DNA of 64,000 nt from JAVKFY01 sp040223615 (GTDB lineage Bacteria; Pseudomonadota; Alphaproteobacteria; GCA-2731375), in assembly GCA_040223615.1 (NCBI GenBank), contig JAVKFY010000010.1, positions 84,337 through 148,336 of the forward strand, in the 5' to 3' direction. A program made the position numbers and the translations under genes. Position 1 is the first letter of the stretch, and each line of letters opens with the position of its first letter. Positions 42,703 to 51,091 of the stretch are shown here, piece after piece. The notes under the pieces were generated by a model, which was not told the origin of the DNA, did not search any database, and saw nothing but the letters and a program-made list of their open reading frames with translations.

Positions 42703-44768
42703 GCACCTCCGATCCGAATGATCAGATTTCCATTGTCTTCCGCGACGAAGCTGCAGTCCGGCGGTACCACCGTCGTGGTGTCCATCTGCAAGATGACCGC
42801 CGGGCCCTGCACGGTCTCGCCAACCGGCAGCTTGTCGCGCCGGTACACAGCCGTGTCGACCTCCTCGAGGTTGCCGCCGGCGCGAAACACCGTACGGCTC
42901 GAGCCGACCTTCGCTTCCGCCAATGAGCCGCCCGCGAGCGGGGCTGGGCGGCGGATCTTCGGCGTGGCGCCGAGACCGGTCAGCCGGATATTGACGATCT
43001 CGATGGGGCTTTCCTCGAAGTAGTGGCCGTACTCGGCTTCGTGCTGCTCGTGGAATCGCCGATACACGGTCTGCAGGCTTTCTTCGGTAAGCTTGCCGTC
43101 CGGGACGTCCACGCGCAGTTCGTAGCCCTGACCGACGTAACGAACATCGGCATATCGTTGCAGCGTGACGTCCGTCGCCCTGTCGGCCTCGAACTGCTTG
43201 CGCAGCCCGTCGGCGAGGGCCTCGAAGTCGTTGTTCATCATCTCCAGGTCAATGGCAGTCGAGACCTGGAACTCGGTCTTGATGGTCTCGTACTTCAGGT
43301 CGCTGGTCAGCAAGCCGACTGCGGAATAGATCCCCGGATAGGGCGGCACGATCACCTCCGGAATCGACAGGACCTGCGCTACCTCGGCGCCGTGCAACGG
43401 GCCGGCACCGCCGAACGCCACCAGCGTGTAGTCGCGCGGATCGATACCCTTCTGCACGGTCCGCGACCGGATCGCGTTGGCCATGTTGTTGTTGACAATG
43501 GTGATGATGCCGGCGGCCGCCTCAAGGTCGGACAGCCCAAGCGTCTCGGCCAAAGCATGCACGACGCGCGCCGACGCCTCGCGGTCCAACGACATCTCGC
43601 CGCCAAGGAAGTTGCCCGGGTCGAGGCGTCCGAGCACCACGTTGGCATCGGTCACCGTCGGCTCGTTGCCCCCCCGGCCGTAAGCCGCCGGCCCGGGTTC
43701 CGCCCCGGCGCTGCGCGGGCCGACGCGGAACGCTCCGCCAGCGTCGGCGTAAGCAATCGAGCCACCGCCCGCGCCGATCGTGTGAATGTCGATCATCGGC
43801 ACGATCACCGGATACCCGCCGATCCAGGTGTCGCGCGCGCTCGCCTCAGCGAACGTGCCGTCCTGCGCCACGCCGATGTCGGCGCTGGTGCCACCAATGT
43901 CAAAGGTAATCAGTTTGCTGCGCCCGGAGAGCTCGCCGCAGAAGGCGCCCCCCAGCACACCGGCAGCGGGACCGGAAAGCAACGTCAGCACCGGTAGCTC
44001 GGCGATCATATCGGGTGTTGCGACGCCGCCATTGGAGCGCATGATGTGCAGGTCGGCCCGCAGCCCTGCCTCACGCAGTGCGTCGGCGAGGCGGCGGATA
44101 TAGTTCCTCACCTTTGGCCCGATGAAGGCGTTCATCGCCGCGGTCGTGAAACGCTCGAACTCGCGGAACTGCGGCACGACGCCAGCCGAAGTCGTGACGA
44201 AGCATTCCGGATATTCCTCCTCCACGATTTCGCGGGCGCGGTTCTCGTGCGTCGGGTCGAGATAGGAAAACAGAAAACAGATGGCGATGCCCTGCACGCC
44301 CGCCGCCTTGAGCTCGCGAGCTGCCGTACGGACCTCGTCTTCGTTCAATGGCTCGATCACCTCGCCTTTCGGCGGCGCCAAGCGCTCGCTGACCACCTTG
44401 CGCCAGCGCCGCGGCGCCAGCGGTCGATCCTGCCAAGGGATCTCCTGCTGGATGGAGTAGTGCATGGGCCGCTGGTGCCGCCCGATATGGATAATGTCGC
44501 GATAGCCCTTGGTCGTGATCAGGCCGGTCGGCGTTCCGTCGTACTCCAGCACCGCGTTCGTGGCGATCGTGGTGCCGTGATACACGTGATCGATGTCGCC
44601 CGGATTGAGGCTGTTGCGCTCGCACAGCTCGAGGATGCCGTTCATCACGCCGCGCGACGGGTCATCCGGCGTCGTGGGCACCTTGTGGATAACGGTGTGA
44701 TCTCGATCGCTGTCGGTGAACACGACATCGGTGAACGTGCCGCCGACGTCGACGCCAATGAGCTTCAT
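42699..44768 (-). CDS. hyuA: Hydantoinase A / oxoprolinase A subunit
   Basis: 689-residue HyuA subunit. It opens GVDVGGTFTDVVFTDSD (residues 5-21), a nucleotide-binding ASKHA-type loop, then YHGTTIATNAVLEYDG (about 63-78), FDIGGTSADIG (about 290) and DIHTIGAGGGSIAY (about 325). It is the ATP-binding half of the split enzyme whose other half is the overlapping HyuB gene. The start at 44768 overlaps the stop of the LivM-type permease (4 bp). The longer open frame upstream, up to 45908, runs antiparallel-like through permease coding and is not part of the protein. Confidence 0.9.
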   Translation of the reverse strand: MKLIGVDVGGTFTDVVFTDSDRDHTVIHKVPTTPDDPSRGVMNGILELCERNSLNPGDIDHVYHGTTIATNAVLEYDGTPTGLITTKGYRDIIHIGRHQRPMHYSIQQEIPWQDRPLAPRRWRKVVSERLAPPKGEVIEPLNEDEVRTAARELKAAGVQGIAICFLFSYLDPTHENRAREIVEEEYPECFVTTSAGVVPQFREFERFTTAAMNAFIGPKVRNYIRRLADALREAGLRADLHIMRSNGGVATPDMIAELPVLTLLSGPAAGVLGGAFCGELSGRSKLITFDIGGTSADIGVAQDGTFAEASARDTWIGGYPVIVPMIDIHTIGAGGGSIAYADAGGAFRVGPRSAGAEPGPAAYGRGGNEPTVTDANVVLGRLDPGNFLGGEMSLDREASARVVHALAETLGLSDLEAAAGIITIVNNNMANAIRSRTVQKGIDPRDYTLVAFGGAGPLHGAEVAQVLSIPEVIVPPYPGIYSAVGLLTSDLKYETIKTEFQVSTAIDLEMMNNDFEALADGLRKQFEADRATDVTLQRYADVRYVGQGYELRVDVPDGKLTEESLQTVYRRFHEQHEAEYGHYFEESPIEIVNIRLTGLGATPKIRRPAPLAGGSLAEAKVGSSRTVFRAGGNLEEVDTAVYRRDKLPVGETVQGPAVILQMDTTTVVPPDCSFVAEDNGNLIIRIGGA

Positions 44769-45811
44769 GGTCTCGATTTCCTCTTGCTTGCAAATTTGCC
44801 GTACAGCGCCCCGGGCCAGCCGATCTCGCGGCCGTCGGTGAGCCCGCGCGGGCGCCAAACCAGAATCAGCAACATGGCCAGGGCCAAGCCGACCTCGCGG
44901 AGCCCGGGCAGCGCCGAAACCTCCCATGAGGCAACCGTGAAGCCACCTTCGACGCGACGCAACAGCTCCGCCAGCACCGAGACGACGAGCACGCCGGTCA
45001 CGGCGCCGGACAAGCTGTTGATGCCGCCGATCACGAGCATCGCCAGGGTGATGAAGGTCAGCGCCAGGAAGTACTGGTTGGCGGTGACCACGCCCAGGAA
45101 GTGGGCATGCAACGAGCCGGCGACACCGACGAAGAAAGCACTGATGACGAAGGCGACCAGTCTTTCGCGCGGCACGTCGACCCCGCTCGCGCGCGACGCA
45201 ACTTCTTCCTCCCGGCTGCTGCGCAGCCGAAAGCCGAAACGGGAGCACTGGTAAGCGTAGGCCACCGCCAATGTCACCAGCCCCCACGCACCGGCCACGT
45301 ACATGTCGGTCGACGCCGGCAAGCCGAACAGCGACCCCTGCCCGCCCGTCATCGAGGTCCAGTTCGAAAAGGTCGCCTGGATGATCGCCAGCATGGCGAA
45401 GGTGCCGATGCTGGCGGCGATGCCGGACAGTCGCATCAACGGCAGGCCGGCCACCAATGCCACCACCATTGCGGCGACACCACCGGCGATCGTCGCCGGC
45501 ACTGTCCCCCAGTGCAGCTGCATAAGAAAGTCGGGCAAGCCGGGCAGCAGCACCTTTTTTGTCATCGGCGGTATCGTCAGCCAGGCCGACGTGTAGGCGC
45601 CGATAGCCATGAACCCGATATGCCCAAACGACAGAACCCCGGAGTTGCCGATGAAGATGTAGGCGCCGACGACGACGATGAGCTTCAACAAGCCGTCGGT
45701 GACGACGCGCTGTGTCGACGGCGCCATCGCCGCCGCCGCGGCGACGATGACGCAGATCACCAGCATCAGCACGGCCAGTGGCCAGATCGTGGCGACCAGG
45801 CGCCGCATCAC
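44765..45811 (-). CDS. Branched-chain-type ABC transporter permease (LivM-like)
   Basis: 348-residue inner-membrane permease with about 9-10 hydrophobic helices, starting MMRRLVATIWPLAVLMLVICVIV. Diagnostic is the GMTGGQGSLFGLP-like MTGGQGSLFGLP (about residue 150) and the C-terminal VVSVLAELLRRVEG followed by a cytoplasmic Arg-rich tail. It overlaps both HyuA (4 bp) and the LivH gene (4 bp). Together with LivH, the ATPase fusion and the binding protein it forms an importer dedicated to the hydantoinase substrate; this is inferred from operon structure. Confidence 0.87.
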   Translation of the reverse strand: MMRRLVATIWPLAVLMLVICVIVAAAAAMAPSTQRVVTDGLLKLIVVVGAYIFIGNSGVLSFGHIGFMAIGAYTSAWLTIPPMTKKVLLPGLPDFLMQLHWGTVPATIAGGVAAMVVALVAGLPLMRLSGIAASIGTFAMLAIIQATFSNWTSMTGGQGSLFGLPASTDMYVAGAWGLVTLAVAYAYQCSRFGFRLRSSREEEVASRASGVDVPRERLVAFVISAFFVGVAGSLHAHFLGVVTANQYFLALTFITLAMLVIGGINSLSGAVTGVLVVSVLAELLRRVEGGFTVASWEVSALPGLREVGLALAMLLILVWRPRGLTDGREIGWPGALYGKFASKRKSRP

Positions 45812-46692
45812 ACCCGCTCCACTTCGGCCTTGACCGCCAGCAGTCCGCGCGGCCGCAGCAGCAGCACCAGCAGCACCAGCGCGAACAGAAAGGCGTCACG
45901 GAAGTCACGCAGCTCGGGCGGGAGCACGATTTGCAGGACCACGGTCAGGACGCCAACGACGAAGCCGCCGGCCGCCGCGCCGGGAAGACTGCCAAGGCCG
46001 CCCACCACCGTGGCGACGAACCCGATCAGCGCCGGCCTTAGGCCCATCGTCGGGCTGATCTGGCCGGTCTGGGCCGCGTAGATCAGCGATACGACCCAGG
46101 CCAGGACGGCGCTGGCGGCGAACGACAACGCGATGACCGTGTTCGCCCTCACGCCGCACAGCCGCGCCATGCGGAAGTCCTGTGCCGCCGCCCGCATCAG
46201 CACGCCATAGGTCGTTCGCTTCAGGAACAAAACGATGCCGACAAGCACGGCAATCGTCAGGCCCATCGACACCACCTGCAGCAGCGGCAGGTGAAACCCG
46301 CCAATGGGTAAGCTCTGCGTCAGCTGATCGGCGAAGGTGAACGGTTTGGGCCGAGAGCCAAGGGTCATCTGAACGAGATTCTGCAGGAAGTAGCTGACCG
46401 CAAACGACGCCACCAGCAAGGTCGAAGGGCTAGCCTGGCGCAGCGGCCGGAAGGCGACCCGCTCCATGCCAAGCGCCAGCACGATGACGACGGCAATCGA
46501 CAGCACGATCACCAAGGGCGTCGGCAGGGCCACCATCAGCCACATGGCATAGGCGCCGATCATCACCAGTTCGCCATGCGCAAAGTTGATCAGGCGCATG
46601 ATCCCGAAGATCAGTCCGATACCCAACGCCATCATAGCGAAGAGGCCGCCGACGCTGATCGCGTCGATCAGGTGCTGCGCGAAGATGCTCAT
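45808..46692 (-). CDS. Branched-chain-type ABC transporter permease (LivH-like)
   Basis: 294-residue permease with eight or so membrane helices, a standard LivH length. The segment INFAHGELVMIGAYAMWLM (split: NFAHGELVMIGAY, about residues 35-50) is the LivH hallmark, and ALGSLPGAAAGGFVVGVL-type AVVGGLGSLPGAAAGG (about residue 230) is the second conserved loop. The ATG overlaps the LivG-LivF fusion stop by 4 bp and the stop overlaps the LivM start by 4 bp. Confidence 0.9.
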   Translation of the reverse strand: MSIFAQHLIDAISVGGLFAMMALGIGLIFGIMRLINFAHGELVMIGAYAMWLMVALPTPLVIVLSIAVVIVLALGMERVAFRPLRQASPSTLLVASFAVSYFLQNLVQMTLGSRPKPFTFADQLTQSLPIGGFHLPLLQVVSMGLTIAVLVGIVLFLKRTTYGVLMRAAAQDFRMARLCGVRANTVIALSFAASAVLAWVVSLIYAAQTGQISPTMGLRPALIGFVATVVGGLGSLPGAAAGGFVVGVLTVVLQIVLPPELRDFRDAFLFALVLLVLLLRPRGLLAVKAEVERV

Positions 46693-48212
46693 GGCCGAGC
46701 GCGCTCGGGCGCAAACCCGAAATAGGCATCGTCGAAGCGTGCATCGCCGACAAGGTCCTGCGATCGCCCTGCCATGACGATGCGGCCGTTGCGCAAGACA
46801 TAGGTCCGATCGGATATCGACATCGCGCGCGCCGCGTTCTGCTCGACCAGAAGAATCGACATGCCGTCGTCGCGCATCTTGGCCAGGACGCCGAACAGCT
46901 GATCGATGACGAGAGGGGCCAGGCCAAGCGAGGGCTCGTCCAGCAGCAGCAGCTTCGGGCGCGCCAGCAGAGCCCGGGCGATGGCCAGTTGCTGCTGCTC
47001 GCCACCCGAAAGCTTTCCGCCCGGCTGTCGATAGCGCTCCCGCAGGATCGGAAACAGTTGCAGGACAGCGTCAAGTTCGGCGGCCACCGCCTTCGGTCCG
47101 CCTGACGCCGTCGCGCCAGTGATCAGGTTTTCCTCCACCGTCAGGGCGGCGAACACGTGACGACCCTCCGGCACCAGCGCGATGCCTTCGCGAGCGATGC
47201 GCTCGGGCGGTCGGCCGATCAGGTCCGCGCCGCGATAGTCGATCGCGCCTTCGCTTGGCGTCACGAGGCCCGCGACGGCGTTCATCAGGGTCGACTTTCC
47301 GGCGCCGTTCGGCCCGATCACGCTGACGAGCTCACCGTCCCCGACCTCTACCGAAATGCCTCGCAGGGCCTGCACCGGGCCGTAGCCAACCACCAGGTCC
47401 GCCACCCGCAGCACGGTGTCGTCGGCCGCGAATGTCGTCGTCCGTTGACGCGAGGTCACGGTCTCGTCGAGGTCCGCGCCGAGGTAAGCGCGGCGGACTT
47501 CAGGATTGGTGCTGGCTTCCTCGGGCGTGCCCATGGCGATCGTCCGGCCATGCTCGAGAACCTGGATGCGATCGCAGAGCGACATGACGAGCTCGATGTT
47601 GTGCTCGATGAGCAGCACCCCGCAGCCGAGTTCCGAGGGTATACGCGCAATGATTTGCAACAGCCGGTCGACCTCCAATTCGTTGAGGCCCGCCGCCGGC
47701 TCGTCAAGGAACACGAAGGCCGGCTCCCCGGCCAGAGCGCGAGCCAGCCCCACCCAGCGCTCATCGCCGAATGGCAAGGTCGCCGCCTCGGTTTCGGCGA
47801 GTGCGGTCACGCCCAGCCATTGCAGAATGTCGTGAGCTCGGCGCCGGGCCGCACCACGCGTGCAGCCCGTGCCGACGGCGCCGAGTTCGACATTCTCTGC
47901 CACCGTCATGCCCGGAAACAGTCGCACCGACTGGAACGTGCGGCCCAGACCGGCGCGCGCCAACGCGTGTGCAGGCCATCCGGTGACGTCTCCGTCGTCA
48001 AGCCAGAGCTGCCCTGTGGTCGGGGCCTGGAAACCGGTCAGGACATTGACCAGTGTCGTCTTGCCAGCACCGTTCGGCCCGATCAGGCCGAGAACTTCGC
48101 CGCGCCGAAGCGACAGATCAACGTCTGTTAACGCAGCCAGACCATCGAATTTCACACTGACGCCGCGCGCGTGAACATGCTCGGTCGTCGCCGCTGCTGC
48201 CAAGATCGGCAT
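46689..48212 (-). CDS. Fused LivG-LivF ABC ATPase
   Basis: 507-residue protein with two complete ABC domains in one chain. Residues about 12-255 are LivG-like: Walker A GPNGAGKTT (about 44), signature-region LPFGDERWVGLARAL, Walker B FVFLDEPAAGL, and the LivG C-terminal AMGTPEEASTNPEVRRAYLG. Residues about 272-507 are LivF-like: Walker A GPNGAGKST (about 300), LVPEGRHVF, signature LSGGEQQQLAIARAL, Walker B LLLLDEPSLGL. In most LIV systems these are two genes. The linker around residues 258-272 is short. The fusion would force a fixed 1:1 pairing. Confidence 0.88.
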   Translation of the reverse strand: MPILAAAATTEHVHARGVSVKFDGLAALTDVDLSLRRGEVLGLIGPNGAGKTTLVNVLTGFQAPTTGQLWLDDGDVTGWPAHALARAGLGRTFQSVRLFPGMTVAENVELGAVGTGCTRGAARRRAHDILQWLGVTALAETEAATLPFGDERWVGLARALAGEPAFVFLDEPAAGLNELEVDRLLQIIARIPSELGCGVLLIEHNIELVMSLCDRIQVLEHGRTIAMGTPEEASTNPEVRRAYLGADLDETVTSRQRTTTFAADDTVLRVADLVVGYGPVQALRGISVEVGDGELVSVIGPNGAGKSTLMNAVAGLVTPSEGAIDYRGADLIGRPPERIAREGIALVPEGRHVFAALTVEENLITGATASGGPKAVAAELDAVLQLFPILRERYRQPGGKLSGGEQQQLAIARALLARPKLLLLDEPSLGLAPLVIDQLFGVLAKMRDDGMSILLVEQNAARAMSISDRTYVLRNGRIVMAGRSQDLVGDARFDDAYFGFAPERARP

Positions 48213-48221
48213 TCTTGTCGA

Positions 48222-49406
48222 TCAGAACTGCACCTCGGGCACCTTCTGCGGGTCTCGCTGTTCGACGAACCGGTGCTTGCCGTCGGTCACGTTCATGATC
48301 ACCAGCGGCCGGTCGAGGTTGATATGCAGCTCAGGCGTGAACGTGGTCGGGCCGGCAAGCATCGGCGCGTCCTTGAACGTCTCAAGCGCCGCCTTGATCT
48401 TCGCGCCATCGGTGCTGCCGGCCTCCTCTATGGCCCGAGCCACACCCATGATCGCGTCATAACCGGTGATCGTGTGGGCGGTGGTGGGATGGGCGCCGTG
48501 CCGCTCCTTGAAGGCCTCGATGAACGCCCGGACATCCTCGCGCGGGTCGTCGCCAAAGATGGAGGCCATTGCCGCGAAGTAGAAGTTCGACAGGTTTGGC
48601 ACGGCCTCGAGCCAGTAGTCGCCATCCATGTCTTCGGCCGAGACCACCGGTAGATCGAGACCAGCGGCGCGGATCTGCCGCAGCGCGGTCGGGCCGGCCG
48701 GCGTGAAGGCCGACAGCAGCATCACATCGGGTGCGGTGTCGAGCGACTTGATGCGGGTGATCTGCGGCGCGATCGACGCGTCGTCGATGGCGAAGCTGTC
48801 CTCGCCCAGCAGCGTGCCGCCAAGCTCGGCAAAGCGCTTACGGAACGACCGCGTGACCGACTGGTCGTATTGGATAGTGTTCTGCGTCAACGTGTAGGCC
48901 GTCTTCCAGCCCTGTTCCCAGGCAAACTCGGCCAGCACCGTGCCGACCGTGATCGACGCCGTGGAAAAGGTGAAGGCATACGGGCCGATGCCCTGCACGC
49001 CGAATTTCGGATCAGCGGCAAACGGGGCGATGGCGATCTTGCCGCGCGAGTTCGCCGCGCGCGCCGCGCCGCCGCCAAAATCGTAGTCGCCGGTGACGAT
49101 GACCACGTCGGCATCCTGGTCCAGCACCTCCATTCCGGCGACCGCGCCGTGCGCGAAGTCGCTCTTCGTGTCGGCGTAGATCATCTTGAGCGGCCGTCCC
49201 AGCACCCCACCGTTGGCGTTGATCTGCTCGATCGCGATCTCAGCCGCCCGCGAGGGATCCTGGTCGTAGGGTGCCGCGATTCCGCTTTGCGCGATCGCGG
49301 CACCGATGATGATAGGATCGGCCGCCTTGGCTGGCGCGGTCGCCAATCCGGTCGCCAATGCCATCAGAGCACCGGCGGCGCCTTGCATATATTTCGTGAT
49401 CATCAA
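48222..49406 (-). CDS. ABC transporter substrate-binding protein (LivK-like)
   Basis: 394-residue periplasmic binding protein of the branched-chain amino-acid type. The N-terminus (MMITKYMQGAAGALMALATG and an AKA-A site near residue 28) is a signal peptide. The mature part opens DPIIIGAAIAQSG, has AEIAIEQINANGGVLGRPL (about 55-73) and ends in lobe II with LEIRDPQ-type strands. GGAGG lies 6 bp before the ATG at 49406. It is the first gene of the importer-hydantoinase operon and is divergent from the XRE-cupin regulator. It should capture the ureide or hydantoin ligand in the periplasm. Confidence 0.88.
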   Translation of the reverse strand: MMITKYMQGAAGALMALATGLATAPAKAADPIIIGAAIAQSGIAAPYDQDPSRAAEIAIEQINANGGVLGRPLKMIYADTKSDFAHGAVAGMEVLDQDADVVIVTGDYDFGGGAARAANSRGKIAIAPFAADPKFGVQGIGPYAFTFSTASITVGTVLAEFAWEQGWKTAYTLTQNTIQYDQSVTRSFRKRFAELGGTLLGEDSFAIDDASIAPQITRIKSLDTAPDVMLLSAFTPAGPTALRQIRAAGLDLPVVSAEDMDGDYWLEAVPNLSNFYFAAMASIFGDDPREDVRAFIEAFKERHGAHPTTAHTITGYDAIMGVARAIEEAGSTDGAKIKAALETFKDAPMLAGPTTFTPELHINLDRPLVIMNVTDGKHRFVEQRDPQKVPEVQF

Positions 49407-49469
49407 ATACCTCCATTGCGCTGCGTGGCATTGGGCGGTATCAGAACATGAATTTTCCGATCGTCAAAT

Positions 49470-49488
49470 TGGCAATTTTATTTTGCCA
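49470..49488. promoter_or_regulatory. TGGCAA-N7-TTGCCA dyad in the regulator-importer intergenic region
   Basis: TGGCAA (49470-49475) and TTGCCA (49483-49488) form a perfect 6+6 dyad around 7 AT-rich bases, in an unusually AT-rich 105-bp gap between the divergent binding-protein and XRE-cupin genes. The position just upstream of the regulator's GTG suits an autoregulatory operator. Confidence 0.5.
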
Positions 49489-49512
49489 TAGTTCAGGGGC
49501 CCAACCGCCGCC

Positions 49513-50100
49513 GTGAAACGCCCAACGCGCTGGAGCATTGTGGGACGGCAGCTACGCGCCCTCCGCAAGGCTCGGGGATGGACTCTGGCAGAGGTCAGCA
49601 GTCGCTCCGGTCTAGCGATCTCCACCTTGTCCAAGGCCGAGCGTGGCCAGATGTCGTTGACCTACGACCGCATCATCGAGCTCGCCGACGGTCTCGGGAT
49701 CGATGTCGTGGAATTGTTCGCTCAGGACGCGATGCCGCTGACGTCTTGCGGCGTCTCGGTCACGACCTTCGGCGATGCGCCGGAGGTGAGGAACGACCAC
49801 TACACCTACGGCATGGCCAATGCCGAGATCACGCACAAGCAGATGACGCCGATGTTCGGGCGAATCCGCGCGCACAGCATCGACGAGTTTGAAGAGCTGA
49901 TCCGGCATCCGGGGGAGGAGTACACCATCGTCCTCGAAGGCAGCATCGAAGTGCATATCGAAGGTCGCGAGCTGCAGGTCCTGCATCGCCACGATTCGAT
50001 CTACTTCGACAGCTCATTCGGACATGCCTACGTTTCGGTGAGCGAAAGCGATGCCCTGGTGATGTGCGTGTGCTGGCGGCGCCCGAGCTCGAGCACGTGA
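49513..50100 (+). CDS. XRE-family transcriptional regulator with cupin domain
   Basis: 195-residue regulator. An N-terminal helix-turn-helix (about residues 9-65: LRALRKARGWTLAEVSSRSGLAISTLSKAERG split as LRKARGWTLAEVSSRSG and STLSKAERG) precedes a C-terminal cupin (about 110-190) with HPGEEYTIVLEGSIEVH and HRHDSIYFDSSFGHAY. Such proteins usually bind a small ligand in the cupin and control adjacent catabolic genes. GTG at 49513 is the only reasonable start; its binding site is weak. It is divergent from the importer-hydantoinase operon and 5 bp short of the convergent DMT gene, so it probably regulates the ureide genes. Confidence 0.85.
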   Translation: MKRPTRWSIVGRQLRALRKARGWTLAEVSSRSGLAISTLSKAERGQMSLTYDRIIELADGLGIDVVELFAQDAMPLTSCGVSVTTFGDAPEVRNDHYTYGMANAEITHKQMTPMFGRIRAHSIDEFEELIRHPGEEYTIVLEGSIEVHIEGRELQVLHRHDSIYFDSSFGHAYVSVSESDALVMCVCWRRPSSST

Positions 50101-50104
50101 TCGC

Positions 50105-50980
50105 CTAGCCGCCAGGTGGCGTCCGCACTTCGCGTCCGAGCACGTAGAGTCCACTGGCGATCAGCAGCCCGGCACCGATCAGGGTGTAGCCATCGGGTAG
50201 GTTGCCCCAGAAGACGAACCCGTAAAGTGCCGCCCAGAGCAGCGCGGTGTACTCGAACGGCACCGCGGTTGCGACGGCGAGCCGGCGATAGGCGGCGGCC
50301 ATCAGCAGTGCCCCGAGGCCTGCGAATGCACCCAGCATCGCGAACAACCCTAGGTCGGTCGCCGACGGTACGATCCAGCCGAACGGCAAGCCGGCGCAGC
50401 TGAGGATCGCGCCGAACAGCGAGTAGTAGAAGGCCAGGGCCGGTGTGCTTTCCGTTCGCGTCAGTCGGCGTGTGCTCAGCACGATCAGCGCATAGAAGAA
50501 CGCCGCCCCGACCGCCAGCCCGGCCGCCGGCCCAAGCCCGCCAAGCCCCGGGCGGATGATCACCATCGCACCGGCGAATCCAACGAGCACAGCCGACCAG
50601 CGGCGCGGCCCAACCGCCTCGCCGAGCAGCGGCACCGACAGGGCGGTCACGAACAAGGTGCCGGTGAATGCGATCGCGGTCACGTCGGCGAGCGACAAGA
50701 CCGCCACAGCACTGAAAAGCAGCAGCAGATTGGCGACCCCGTACGCCGCGCGCAGCAGCTGCGCGCCAAGACGGCCTGTGCGCAATGCCTGGATACCGCC
50801 CTGGTGCGGCAACATCGCCAAAATCGGCAGCAGCCCGAACAGGCTGCGGAAGAACAGGATCTCGCTGGCCGGATAGCTGCCTGTCAGCCACTTGGCGGTC
50901 GCATGCATGGCCGAGAACGCACCCATCGCCGCAATCATGGCGGCAATGCCGAGCAGTCGTTGGCCGACGCTCAACGACAC
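50105..50980 (-). CDS. DMT/EamA-family membrane transporter
   Basis: 291-residue protein with ten predicted membrane helices in two repeats of five, the EamA/DMT layout. Features are ATAKWLTGSYPASEILFFRSLFG (split as ATAKWLTG and EILFFRSLFG, helix 1-2 loop) and FEYTALLWAALYGFVFWG near residue 245. A -10-like TATAGT lies on the minus strand at 51020-51015, about 35 bp before the start. It is divergent from the allantoinase-like gene and overlaps no other gene. DMT proteins export amino acids, nucleobases or metabolites; here it may export a product of ureide breakdown. Confidence 0.85.
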   Translation of the reverse strand: MSLSVGQRLLGIAAMIAAMGAFSAMHATAKWLTGSYPASEILFFRSLFGLLPILAMLPHQGGIQALRTGRLGAQLLRAAYGVANLLLLFSAVAVLSLADVTAIAFTGTLFVTALSVPLLGEAVGPRRWSAVLVGFAGAMVIIRPGLGGLGPAAGLAVGAAFFYALIVLSTRRLTRTESTPALAFYYSLFGAILSCAGLPFGWIVPSATDLGLFAMLGAFAGLGALLMAAAYRRLAVATAVPFEYTALLWAALYGFVFWGNLPDGYTLIGAGLLIASGLYVLGREVRTPPGG

Positions 50981-51091
50981 GGGCAGGCGGTTGGAACTTC
51001 GATGCGCACGCGCGACTATAGATCGATTTTTCCTTTCGGAAATTTTCTTCGAGCGTCACTATTGCTCCGGTTCGCCTGCCTGGAGACAGCG

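Noticed and set aside
42699..45908. A longer frame that would extend HyuA upstream through the LivM gene
   Set aside because: The extension is out of frame with LivM and has no similarity; the HyuA signature begins at 44768 with a coupled start.
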